Below, piece by piece: positions 34,076 through 43,524 of a DNA stretch of 64,000 nucleotides (position 1 is its first letter; the number at the start of each line of letters is the position of its first letter). The DNA is taken from NCBI RefSeq assembly GCF_030247195.1, contig NC_080670.1:96507416-96571415 (forward strand). Direction: 5' to 3'. Position numbers and translations under genes: made by a program. This DNA is from Topomyia yanbarensis (taxonomy: Eukaryota > Arthropoda > Insecta > Diptera > Culicidae). The notes below the pieces were generated by a model, which was not told the DNA's origin, made no database searches, and saw nothing but the letters and a program-made list of their open reading frames with translations.

Positions 34076-35494
34076 ATGGGGGAACCTCCCCCTCTCCCCA
34101 CCCCGGGGAGCAGCGGCCCATCCTTGAGTCGGACTTTGCCAGGGTACTTAAACTCTGGCGATATAATCGACAAGCAGACTCTGCTACTGCGAGCGAAATC
34201 ATTGGACGGTGATTCCGATGCCCGACTGACGACTAACCCGTTCACGATTTTGAAATCGGTACAACGTGTGTTAGGATGCGATCCGACAAAGGTGGTTTCG
34301 GCCACAAAAGAAGGTAGAGGGACCCGCTATGTCTTAAGGACGACGTCGAAAAAGGCATATAACGCTCTGATGAGTTTGAACGAGCTGATCGACGGGCAAA
34401 AAGTTGAGGTGGTTTCTCACCCCACTCTCAACATTACTCATGGTGTCGTTTACGATATCGACACCAAAGACATGAGCAACGAAGAACTTCTTGACGAGCT
34501 GAAAGGTCAAGGAGTCACAGCAGTGCGTAGGATCACCAAGCTGCACGAAGGAGTAGTGAGCAATACTCCTCTGGTGGTGATATCTTTTAGTGGCTCAACC
34601 CTCCCCGACTACATTTATCTCGGATTGGTACGCACTAGCATCCGGCCCTACTACCCATCCCCCATGCTGTGCTACCGCTGTGGCAAATTTGGGCATGGCA
34701 CTAGGGTGTGCCCCAACAAGGAAACTTGCTTGAACTGCAGTCTGAACCACCCATCAGCCAAAGATAACCCATGCACCCAAGTCTCGAAGTGTATAAACTG
34801 CAGCGGAGAGCACTCAACAAGAGCAAAAGAGTGTCCCAAATACATGGAAGAGGTAGCCATCATTAAAGCGAAAGTTTCACTAAACCTTTCCTTCCCCGAA
34901 GCAAGAGCTCTAATAACACAAAAGCGCAAAGGACCAAGTTACGCCGAACAAACCCAGAAAGGCACGGAATCGAAAGACAACGAGAAAGATTCCACTATCG
35001 CTAAACTGAAGGCGGAGCTCATTAGGCTAAAGGGCGAAAAGAGCAATCCGCCAAAAGATGACCGGGACGATGAAATATTAAACCTAAAAAACCACCTGGC
35101 GGAGGCTGTTCGCCAGCTTAGAATTGCCAAGCAACAACTCACCGAGGTAAGCAGAGCTAACACTTCACCGAAAGTAGAGCAGGGAAACGTCAACAAACTA
35201 AACCCGATCACCACGATATCGACCGAATGTAACGTAGTGGCCGCGAAACAACAGCGAGACCCCCGACTTCGTGACGAACGAAAGCAGCAAAGAAATCGTA
35301 GCCGAGCAGGCGATGGGGATAAATCCCGAAGCCCTATCGGAAACAAAACAGAGCCAGCACCACCGAAACAACAACGGACAACCCGAGCGAATTCCCGCAA
35401 CAACAGCCCTTCACTATCCGGACATTTGAACATCTCAGACACCGAAACGACGCAAAACTCCATGCCCCAAGCGTCTTTCGTAATGTCCGACTAG
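34076..35494 (+). CDS. I-element ORF1, nucleic-acid-binding Gag-like protein
   Basis: It has 472 residues. The N-terminal 190 residues are RRM-like (VLRTTSKKAYNALMSL, ELLDELKGQGVTAVRRI). Three zinc knuckles follow at about 198-260: CYRCGKFGHGTRVC, then C-x2-C...H...C twice. A charged heptad-like coiled coil lies at about 305-360 (IAKLKAELIRLKGEK, LNLKNHLAEAVRQLR). The tail is basic and Arg/Ser-rich. Such proteins bind element RNA and form particles. The first ATG lies right after the GC-rich leader. ORF2 follows after 26 bases, so ORF2 is probably made by reinitiation (inference). Confidence 0.92.
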   Translation: MGEPPPLPTPGSSGPSLSRTLPGYLNSGDIIDKQTLLLRAKSLDGDSDARLTTNPFTILKSVQRVLGCDPTKVVSATKEGRGTRYVLRTTSKKAYNALMSLNELIDGQKVEVVSHPTLNITHGVVYDIDTKDMSNEELLDELKGQGVTAVRRITKLHEGVVSNTPLVVISFSGSTLPDYIYLGLVRTSIRPYYPSPMLCYRCGKFGHGTRVCPNKETCLNCSLNHPSAKDNPCTQVSKCINCSGEHSTRAKECPKYMEEVAIIKAKVSLNLSFPEARALITQKRKGPSYAEQTQKGTESKDNEKDSTIAKLKAELIRLKGEKSNPPKDDRDDEILNLKNHLAEAVRQLRIAKQQLTEVSRANTSPKVEQGNVNKLNPITTISTECNVVAAKQQRDPRLRDERKQQRNRSRAGDGDKSRSPIGNKTEPAPPKQQRTTRANSRNNSPSLSGHLNISDTETTQNSMPQASFVMSD

Positions 35495-35520
35495 CCATAC
35501 AACGATCATAGCAACTGGGG

Positions 35521-38500
35521 ATGCCAATAAAAAACAACGAATTCAACAGCAACATAAAACAAAGCCCGCCTGTGTCGACCCTGACCGGGGAAGTTCCGGA
35601 TACGTCCGACGCACCCCCGGCGGCTGTTGACACAGGACCATTGGAGCACCAGCAGGGAAGTACCTTTAACATCCCCATTAGCATTCGATTTACGCATTCA
35701 CCATCCATCTCAGGCCAACCAGACAGAAATCCAGAGAATCCACCAACACAGCAATCCCAAACTACGGGAACCACGACCGCCTCCAACGCCCCGCATCTTG
35801 CCGGGCCCCAGAGTAGGCGATCTCCCCGCCTGATCCCAAAAATGACACCAGTATCAGGAAAACTAAGCAAACAGCTCCACTGCAACGAGAACCGGTTCAG
35901 GTCTCCCGATATCCCCGCACCTGGCGGACCACCGGGAAGAACTCTCAGCCGGGAAACTCCTACTCACCAACAGCAACGAGTACGACGAGACCTCAGCCCG
36001 GTTCCCGGTTGCTCTTGGCATCCGGTACGTTTTAGACCATCCAGGAAACCAGTAGTCACCAATCGTGACACCCACTTCCCCGTGCCGGCCCTGACCGGGG
36101 ACGTTCCGCCTTACAGCGATGCTCCCCCGGCGGCTGCTGGTGCGGGAGGCCCGGGCACATCCCGGGTAAGTCCATATCAACATTCCAACCGACAAGAACA
36201 ATTCAGCGCCACAAACTCTTTTTCAAGGAATGATCTAACCGCCGACGTTTGGTTGACCACACGCTTCAGAAAACGATACCAAAACCTACCCGCAACGAAA
36301 CGCACAAAAACCACCGACGCAACGCCTGCGGACCCCTTGCTCTACCTCCCGCGGTCATTGGAAGGGACGTACGCCAGGCCACCCATCAACAATTGCAACA
36401 AAAAATACCCCCTCAACACAAACAAAGCGCACGAAGCCGATAGCTTCCTGTCAAGGGAGAAAGCCTCTTCCCCTGCACCAGCCCTGTCCGCGGATGTACC
36501 GGCCCTCACCGACGAGCCTTCGGCGGCTGCTGGTGCAGGGGGCCCGGATCACTACCGGGTAAGTCTAACCACACCCTACTCCCACCAAGACCAGTCGTAC
36601 GGCTCCGAATCATTTCCAGGTAGCTCACCGCGCAGTCCCAACAGCGTCTCAATGACCAACAGCACCGGCTCAGAATATTCCACGCTAGCCGTCCAGTGGA
36701 ACATCAACGGCCTAAGGAACAACCTAGGGGACCTACAGAACATAATCGCCGGCACCGAACCACTTTGCCTCGCCATTCAGGAAACCCACTTGCACACCGG
36801 CGTTGACCCCACCCCATGGTTCGGAAACAGATACGATTGGGAGACGGCCAGAGGAGACAACAACCACCAAACCATCGGATTGGGCATCAAAGTGGAACTC
36901 CTGTCGGTGCACCTCCCGCTCAACACGGAACTAATAGCGGTCGCCAGGAGGATATCAACCCCCATCCGCTGCTCTATTGTATCCATCTACCTACCACAAG
37001 GGGTTACCAACATACGAAGCCAACTAACCAGCCTGATCAACCAGGTCCCCGCCCCATTCATCGTCATGGGGGACCTCAACGCCCACCATAAGGCCTGGGG
37101 CTCGGACAAGTGCTGCCACCGAGGTAACGAGATCGTCAAACTCATCGAGGAAATCGACGCCGTGATACTAAACGACGGTAGTACCACGTTCATCCGTGGT
37201 AACGCCTCCTCCGCCCTCGACGTCACCTTCGCCTCCAGTTCCATCGCTGGGATATGCGGCTGGTCCACGTCCAACGATACCGCCGGGAGTGACCACTTCC
37301 CCATCGTGCTACGCATAAATCGCCTCCAACTTAAAACCACCCGACGAAGACGTTGGCTATATGAAAACGCCGACTGGGATGCCTACGACGCTGCCATACA
37401 GTCCCACCTTTTTCGAGACCGTACGTACTCACTTGTCGACCTATCAGAAACTATCGTCAACGCAGCGAAAGAAACCATCCCCCGAACAAGCGGGGTACCA
37501 CCACACCGTGCCGTGCACTGGTGGAATCCGGAAGTGGCCGCTGCCGTCAAAGCTCGCCGGAAAGCTCTCCGCACCTTACAAAAAACACCGCCCAATCACC
37601 CCCTTCGGGACCAAAGAGCGGACAACTTTAGAACGCTCCGAAACGCTGCGAGGAAAACAATCCAAACGGCCAAAGAAACCAGCTGGAGGAACTTCGTGGA
37701 CGGTATCCACACGGACTCCTCAACCACGGAGCTGTGGAGACGGGTCAACGCGCTCAGTGGCAAACGTCGGCAAAATGGCTACTCTTTAGCGGTCAACAAC
37801 ACCACCATTACTGACCCAGAGGAAATCGCGAACAAGATAGGCTGCCACTTCGAAACGTTATCCGCCGACAGAGCCCTGCCAGCCGCATTCGCTCAGAAAA
37901 AAAGCAGACTCGAAGCCTCCCCTACGACCTTCACGCCAGACTCCGCAGCCACCTACAACAGACCCTTTACCGGAGCGGAACTTGCCGTCGCCCTCACTAA
38001 CGCACGAGGAAAGTCCGACGGCCCTGACAGGATTGGTTACCCGATGCTTAGGCATCTTCCGCCTGGAGGCAAAAGAGCCCTCCTAGACTCTTTTAACACT
38101 ATCTGGGAACGCGGGTCCTTCCCAGAGGAATGGAAACTGGCCCACGTAGTCCCCATTCCTAAAAAATGCCAGGGTACCCGTGCCCCCAGCGACTTCAGGC
38201 CAATCAGCCTGCTGTCATGCACCGCTAAGACACTGGAGAGGATGGTAAACCGGCGACTGACTACGTGGCTGGAAGACGAGAAACTACTCGACCCACGCCA
38301 ATTCGCTTTCCGGAAGGGATTCGGCACCGGGGCCCACCTGGGCTCGCTCGGCGAGGTACTAGACAGAGCAAGGTCCGAAGGCATCCACGCCGATATTGCC
38401 ATACTCGACATAGCAAAAGCTTACAACACAGTCTGGCGCGAAGGCGTCCTTCAACAACTCCAACGATGGGGCATACAGGGGAACCTAGGCGTCTTCATCC

Positions 38501-40278
38501 AAAATTTCCTAACCAACCGCCGCTTTCGGGTATGCATAGGCGGCACACTCTCCGACGAATTCCGCGAGGCCAACGGAGTGCCACAAGGATCGATACTAGC
38601 CGTGACCCTCTTCTTAGTGAGGATGAATTCGCTCTTCACCGCGCTACCCGGGGGCGTCTATGTCTTCGTGTACGCGGACGACATCATATTGGTAGCTCTC
38701 GGGAAGACGATCCCGCGCACAAGAATATCGCTGCAGGCCGCCGTCAACGCAGTCGGCCGATGGGCACTCGCCACCGGATTCAACATCGCCGCCACCAAGT
38801 GCGCCATTACACACTGCTGCAGCACATATCACCCAGCCAACGCTCGTCCAATCCGCCTCAACGGTACAGTAATTCCGTTCCGAAAGGAACCGGTCGTCCT
38901 CGGGATCACCCTCGACCGGAAACTGACAATGATACCTCACTTCCGGCGACTGAAAAAAGACTGCCAGAGCAGAAAGCGACTAGTCCGGACCATTTGCGCC
39001 CACCACCCCAAAAACAACCGCCGAGCAGCGCTTAACGTCGTGCGATCTCTTATCCACAGCAGAATCTTCTACGGGATCGAGATGACTTGCCGGAACCTAG
39101 ACGGACTCTCCGACATCCTCGGGCCCTTATACCACGGAGCGGTGCGGCTAGCCTCCGGTCTACTACCGAGTACCCCGGCCGAAGCTGCCTGTGTAGAGGC
39201 AGGAGTTCTACCCTGCCGCTGGGAAACAGCCAGGGTGGCCTTCAGAAGAGCACTAAGCTTCCTGGAGAAAACTTCGGGCGACGAGTGCCCCCTTCTCACC
39301 ACCGCCTCCAACCTGCACCAGGAGTTTACCAGCAACGACCTCCCACCCATCGCTCGTCTACACCGGGTGAGACCGCGGGCCTGGTACGACCCCGGACCCA
39401 ACACCGACGACAGCCTTGCTCGCACTATAAAAGTCGGCGATCACCCCAGCAGCATACTAGTTAAATATAGACAGCTAATTAACCGAAGATATTCACATCA
39501 CACTAAAATCTTCACCGACGGTTACAAAGCGAACGACGGTGTAGGAGCGGGGATCAGCGGCTTGGGGAACGGGCTCTCCTTCCGCCTACCTCCCTCCTGC
39601 TCAGTTTTCTCAGCGGAAGCGGCCGCCATTGCAGTGGGAATGATAAAAAGACCCACCGATACACCGACGGTCATCTTGACAGACTCGCTCTCGGTCCTGA
39701 GGGACGTCGCTAGCGGGACCTCCAAACATCCCTTCGTTCAGGCCATCGAGACACTTCGAGACCCATTGGTTACAATCTGCTGGGTTCCGGGTCACAGCGG
39801 CATCAAGGGTAACACAGACGCCGACCGATTAGCCCTCATCGGCAGACGGGCCCGGACCCGGCTCCCTAATGAGACTCCAACCATAGACATCATCAGGGAA
39901 TTCAACATCAGCTTGCAGAACGGATTCACCAACCATTGGCGGAGTTCTCGAAATCACACCCAAAAAATCAAAGGGTCAGCCGACACCTGGACCGACCGAG
40001 ACAGCCAGAGGGAACAAAAAATACTCTCCCGACTCCGCGTGGGGCACACACGAGTAACCCACGCACACACCGTGTCCAGCGAGCCCGTCCCAGAATGTGC
40101 CTCCTGCAACACCCGGCTCACCGTCGAACACCTGCTGTGCAACTGCCGAGAACTGGAGGACCTACGGCGTCAGTACGGCCTGACTGGTTCGATACGGGAC
40201 ACCCTATCCAACGACCCGGTTCGGGAGGAGGCACTCCTCCTCTTCCTAAAGGACGCCGGCCTATACGACAGCATCTAA
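35521..40278 (+). CDS. I-element ORF2: endonuclease, reverse transcriptase and RNase H
   Basis: It has 1585 residues. Residues 1-385 are an unusual Pro/Ala-rich extension with three copies of a module around LTGDVP..SDAPPAAAGAG. The APE endonuclease follows at about 388-600 (QWNINGL, IQETHL, MGDLNAHH, SDHFPI). The RT lies at about 800-1100 (FRPISLLS, AILDIAKAYNTVW, NGVPQGS, YADDI). RNase H lies at about 1327-1445 (IFTDG, SAEAAAIA, LTDSLS, GHSGIKGNTDAD). The end is a CASCN...H...C finger at about 1525. All catalytic acidic residues of the three domains are visible. It makes cDNA at a nicked target. The length exceeds usual I-clade ORF2 because of the N-terminal extension. Confidence 0.93.
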   Translation: MPIKNNEFNSNIKQSPPVSTLTGEVPDTSDAPPAAVDTGPLEHQQGSTFNIPISIRFTHSPSISGQPDRNPENPPTQQSQTTGTTTASNAPHLAGPQSRRSPRLIPKMTPVSGKLSKQLHCNENRFRSPDIPAPGGPPGRTLSRETPTHQQQRVRRDLSPVPGCSWHPVRFRPSRKPVVTNRDTHFPVPALTGDVPPYSDAPPAAAGAGGPGTSRVSPYQHSNRQEQFSATNSFSRNDLTADVWLTTRFRKRYQNLPATKRTKTTDATPADPLLYLPRSLEGTYARPPINNCNKKYPLNTNKAHEADSFLSREKASSPAPALSADVPALTDEPSAAAGAGGPDHYRVSLTTPYSHQDQSYGSESFPGSSPRSPNSVSMTNSTGSEYSTLAVQWNINGLRNNLGDLQNIIAGTEPLCLAIQETHLHTGVDPTPWFGNRYDWETARGDNNHQTIGLGIKVELLSVHLPLNTELIAVARRISTPIRCSIVSIYLPQGVTNIRSQLTSLINQVPAPFIVMGDLNAHHKAWGSDKCCHRGNEIVKLIEEIDAVILNDGSTTFIRGNASSALDVTFASSSIAGICGWSTSNDTAGSDHFPIVLRINRLQLKTTRRRRWLYENADWDAYDAAIQSHLFRDRTYSLVDLSETIVNAAKETIPRTSGVPPHRAVHWWNPEVAAAVKARRKALRTLQKTPPNHPLRDQRADNFRTLRNAARKTIQTAKETSWRNFVDGIHTDSSTTELWRRVNALSGKRRQNGYSLAVNNTTITDPEEIANKIGCHFETLSADRALPAAFAQKKSRLEASPTTFTPDSAATYNRPFTGAELAVALTNARGKSDGPDRIGYPMLRHLPPGGKRALLDSFNTIWERGSFPEEWKLAHVVPIPKKCQGTRAPSDFRPISLLSCTAKTLERMVNRRLTTWLEDEKLLDPRQFAFRKGFGTGAHLGSLGEVLDRARSEGIHADIAILDIAKAYNTVWREGVLQQLQRWGIQGNLGVFIQNFLTNRRFRVCIGGTLSDEFREANGVPQGSILAVTLFLVRMNSLFTALPGGVYVFVYADDIILVALGKTIPRTRISLQAAVNAVGRWALATGFNIAATKCAITHCCSTYHPANARPIRLNGTVIPFRKEPVVLGITLDRKLTMIPHFRRLKKDCQSRKRLVRTICAHHPKNNRRAALNVVRSLIHSRIFYGIEMTCRNLDGLSDILGPLYHGAVRLASGLLPSTPAEAACVEAGVLPCRWETARVAFRRALSFLEKTSGDECPLLTTASNLHQEFTSNDLPPIARLHRVRPRAWYDPGPNTDDSLARTIKVGDHPSSILVKYRQLINRRYSHHTKIFTDGYKANDGVGAGISGLGNGLSFRLPPSCSVFSAEAAAIAVGMIKRPTDTPTVILTDSLSVLRDVASGTSKHPFVQAIETLRDPLVTICWVPGHSGIKGNTDADRLALIGRRARTRLPNETPTIDIIREFNISLQNGFTNHWRSSRNHTQKIKGSADTWTDRDSQREQKILSRLRVGHTRVTHAHTVSSEPVPECASCNTRLTVEHLLCNCRELEDLRRQYGLTGSIRDTLSNDPVREEALLLFLKDAGLYDSI
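35569..35636 (+). ncRNA. Covarying hairpin, module 1
   Basis: The outer stem is CCTGTGTCGAC with GTTGACACAGG (11 pairs, one G-U). The inner stem is CCGGGG (35585-35590) with CCCCGG (35615-35620). It spans 68 nt and lies inside ORF2. Confidence 0.6.
36079..36146 (+). ncRNA. Covarying hairpin, module 2
   Basis: The outer stem is CCCGTGCCGGC with GCTGGTGCGGG (11 pairs including G-U). The inner stem CCGGGG/CCCCGG is conserved. It spans 68 nt. A second hairpin, CCCGGG-CACAT-CCCGGG, follows directly, then TAAGTCC (a donor-like GGGTAAGT). Confidence 0.6.
36472..36539 (+). ncRNA. Covarying hairpin, module 3
   Basis: The outer stem is CCTGCACCAGC with GCTGGTGCAGG (11 Watson-Crick pairs, extendable by two). 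It spans 68 nt. The inner stem is weaker (CCGCGG with CCTTCGG). It is followed by CCCGG-ATCACTA-CCGGG and TAAGTC, as in module 2. Confidence 0.6.
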
Positions 40279-40412
40279 ACAATAAAATGAATTACGCAAA
40301 CAAAATGAAATGTAACGTATAATTATGAATTGTAATCTCGCTTTATTTCATGGGCGAATGACCTATAGGTTAAAGCCCCAATAAACAATAACAATAATAA
40401 AAACAAGACTCA

Positions 40413-40875
40413 AACATGCAAGCGCGGAATAGTAATGGTTTGACGATTAAATTCTACTTAGACATTTACGAACAATAATTTCAAAGTATAAACAAAGAAC
40501 AATAATATTGAGGGGGGCACATAAGTTTTGGGAAGACATTGAAGGGGATGAATGGGGGGTCAAGTCCTACATCTGTGTATCAGAGACATGGGAGAGAGGG
40601 TGGACAAGGCTGACAGGTAGTGGGTGGGGGAGATACAAACTTTCACTTTCCGGCATCGGGAATCGACGATAAAGATTAAAGATTCGGACAGATGCATCAT
40701 GTATTGGGACATCGGGTGGTCTTCCTTGAGCCGGCAGGGGTTCTTTCAAACGATTTCGTAGTACGGCTCAGATGTGAATCGGCAATACACCACGTTGCGC
40801 GTGTGATGTTGTGCTGTAGGTCTCGTGTTTGTTGGGTCATTCGACAGAGATGTTTTGTGTCGTCTTGGAGTCGCA
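40413..40875 (-). other. Probable 3' UTR of the LOA-like element
   Basis: GC-moderate sequence follows the C-terminus of the LOA-like frame on the minus strand. No ORF is recognised. The I element sits immediately beyond it and may have inserted into this UTR (inference). Confidence 0.4.
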
Positions 40876-43524
40876 TTAAACCATCGTTAGGGTACGGTAG
40901 GCGGAAGAGGGCACTTCTGGGAATGATAAGAGAAATGATAGGGGCAGTTTAATCTGGATATTGATGGTTTTTAGGAAGGTGTATATGAGGAACATGTAGA
41001 GGAGATCGCAGCTTGCCAGTACATCTCGAACCGGGACATTGGGTGATCTTCCTCGGGCCCGAAGGGAAGGGAATACTTGAGATCTGGCAGAACAGTACTC
41101 GGCGCATGCCCAGACAATATGTTCGGTCTCGTGATAACCGTTGCTACAAGCGCAAATACCGCTATCCGCGAGCCCAATACGTCGGATATGAGCGTCCAGC
41201 GTGTAGTGATTGGACATGAGCCGAGACATCGCGCGAATGAAATCTCAACCCACATCCATCCCGTTGAACCAAGGTTTCGTCGATACCTTAGGGATTATCG
41301 AATGTAGCCACCTTCCTAGTTCATCATTGCTCTACGAAGTTAACCAACTTTCGAGGGTTCTCTGATGAGTAATACTGAAAAATTCGCTAAAGCTAATTGG
41401 TCTAATTCTAAAACGCACGCCTTAGTTAAAGAGTCCGCTTCTTCATTACCTGGAATGGAGCGATGCGAGGGAACCCAAACTAAGGTAATCTTGAACGATC
41501 TTACAAACAAAGCACGCAGGCGCTTCCAGATTTTCCCCAGAAAACATGAAATGTGCTTTCTAGATGTCATTGAACGGAGAGTCTCGATTGAGTTGAGGCT
41601 ATCCGAGACAATAAAGTAATGATCGTTGGGCAAAGTATCAATGATCCCAAGGGTATACTGAATAGTAGCAAATTCTGCGACGTAAACTGAAGCAGGATCA
41701 TTGAGTTTGAATGAGGCGGTGAGGTCTTGATTGAATATACCGAAGCCAGTGGAGCCGTCGAGGCTTGACCCGTCGGCGTAAAACATCTTGCTGCAGTCGA
41801 CTTCTCGAAATTTATTATGAAAGATGCTAGGGATTACTTGCGGACGTATGTAGTCCGGGATTCCACGAATCTCGTCTTCCATGCATGTGTCGAAGAATAC
41901 AGTTGAATCAGAAGCATGAAGGAGATTGACACGGTTGGGATAATGTTGTGCCATGTAATCGAAGTACAAGGACATAAAACAAGTTTGAGAATTGAGCTCG
42001 ACAAGTCTTTCGAAATTTGCAATTACTAACGGGTTCAAGATATCGCATCGGATGAGCAACCGATATGAGGCGCCCAAAATCGATTTTTCAGCGGAAGAAC
42101 GTCCGCCAGCACTTTTAAACTCGAGTATTGCTTATGTGTCGAGTGCATGCAACCCAAAGCAATACGCAAACAACAATATTGGATTCGCTCTAGTTTGATG
42201 AAATGTATGTTCGCAGCGGAGTGGAAACAGAAACTCCCATACTCTATCACCGACAGTGTCGTTGTTTGGTACAGCCTTATAAGGTCTCCTGGGTGGGCAC
42301 CCCACCATGTTCCGGTTATTGTACGGAGAATGTCGATTTTTTGTTGGCACTTCTGTTTCAGATACCTAATGTGACATCCCCAGGTTTCTTTGGAGTCGAA
42401 CCAGACCCCGAGATAGTTAAAAGTTGAAACATGAGCAATAGTTTGACCCATTAATTGAAGCTGTAGTTGCGCTGGTTTACGCTTCCACACCGTCATCTGC
42501 AAGCTGTCTTAGCGTGCAGGAATTGACAAGACATTCGTCAATGCCATTCACGTAAAAGTCATAGAGAAGAGGGCTTAGACATGAGCCCTGGGGAAGACCC
42601 ATGTAGCTTATTCGTGATGTCGATAAATCACCATGGTAAAAATGCATATGTTTTTCAGACAGCAAGTTTAAAAAAAGTTGCTTAGAGTCGGTGAAAGACC
42701 ATGCTGGTGCAGCTTCTCAGAAAGAATTGTGAGAGAAACTGAATCAAAAACCCCCTTTATATCTAGGAAAACTGATACCATTTGCTCTTTGCTAGCATAA
42801 GCCATTTGAATTTCTGTTGAGAGCAACGCAAGACAATCGTTCGTGCCTTTGCCTTAGCGGAAACCAAATTGTGTATCTGACAGTAAGCCATTTGCTTCAA
42901 CCCAATTGTCGAGGCGAAACAAGATCATTTTCTCGAACAACTTTCGAATCTCAATCGGTCGATACGAGTTGTGATCGGAGGCTGGTTTTCCTGGTTTTTG
43001 GATGGCAATGACCTTCACTTGCCTCCGGTCATGAGGGACAATATTACCTTTAACAAACTTACTAAATAAATTCAGAGTCTGGCAGATTCTTTAACAAGTT
43101 GAATTTGATTCTGTTTGGCCCAGGGGCTTTATTGTTACATGACAAGAGAGCAAGTGAGAACTCCACTATCGAAAACGGTGTTTCGTTCGCGTTATCGTGA
43201 GGAGTCGCGGCGCGGTAGATTTTCTGTGTCGGGGCGGTATCCGGACAAACCTTCTTGGCGAAATCGAATATCCAACGAATATTCCATGCTCTCGTTAGTA
43301 CTGTTACGGTTTCGCAAGCGCCGTGCCGTGCGCCAAAGAGTGCTCATCGATGTTTCTCTGGTTAGCCTGTCGACGAACCGGTGCTAGTAGCTACGTTTTT
43401 TGGCTTTCATCAAACGCTTCATGCACGTTTCCGCCATAGCGTACTACCGGTAGCTAGCTGGCAGCCCGTCGTCTCGGAAAGTCTTATACGCGGCGGCCTT
43501 CTCCGCGTACACGTCTGAGCACTC
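40876..43524 (-). pseudogene. LOA/Lian-like ORF2, RT, RNase H and C-terminus
   Basis: Read leftward from 43524: SDVYAEKAAAYK, the RT lead-in NKAPGPN (about 43130), GLPQGSCLSPLLYDFYVN (about 42590) and a damaged active site (RQLADDG instead of YADD, about 42490). The thumb NYLGVWFDSKETWG...GTWWGAHP (about 42400-42270) follows. RNase H lies at 42077-41340 (YADGSSLDGSTGFG, AEFATIQYTLG, VSDSLNS, GNEEADSL). A C-terminal CAC...H...C segment is at 41229-40876. RNase H together with this thumb is typical of the mosquito Lian family. Frameshifts at several points make it non-functional. Its 5' part is at 51991-53425. Confidence 0.8.

Larger units (their letters stand above)
33590..40398 (+). mobile_element. 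Full-length I-clade retrotransposon (MosquI-like)
   Basis: It is bounded by a perfect 14-bp direct repeat, AAAAACAAGACTCA (33576-33589 and 40399-40412). The 3' end is an AATAA-type tail (CAATAAACAATAACAATAATAA). It has a 5' UTR of 486 bp, ORF1 with three zinc knuckles, and ORF2 with endonuclease, RT and RNase H. All are in frame. Both ORFs, the tail and the target duplication are undamaged, so the insertion is recent and may be active. RNase H and the ORF layout fit the I clade, of which MosquI is the known Aedes family. Confidence 0.93.

Noticed and set aside
34939..35885. Long minus-strand open frames opposite the I-element ORFs
   Set aside because: These are antisense shadows of GC-rich coding sequence with Cys/Ser/Arg-rich composition and no domain.
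36079..36170. HDV-like or hammerhead ribozyme in the I-element modules
   Set aside because: The nested stem order partly resembles HDV (two nested stems then a hairpin), but the 11-bp outer stem is too long and I could not find the closing P2 or catalytic C. No GAAA core for a hammerhead. Kept only as an unnamed structured RNA.
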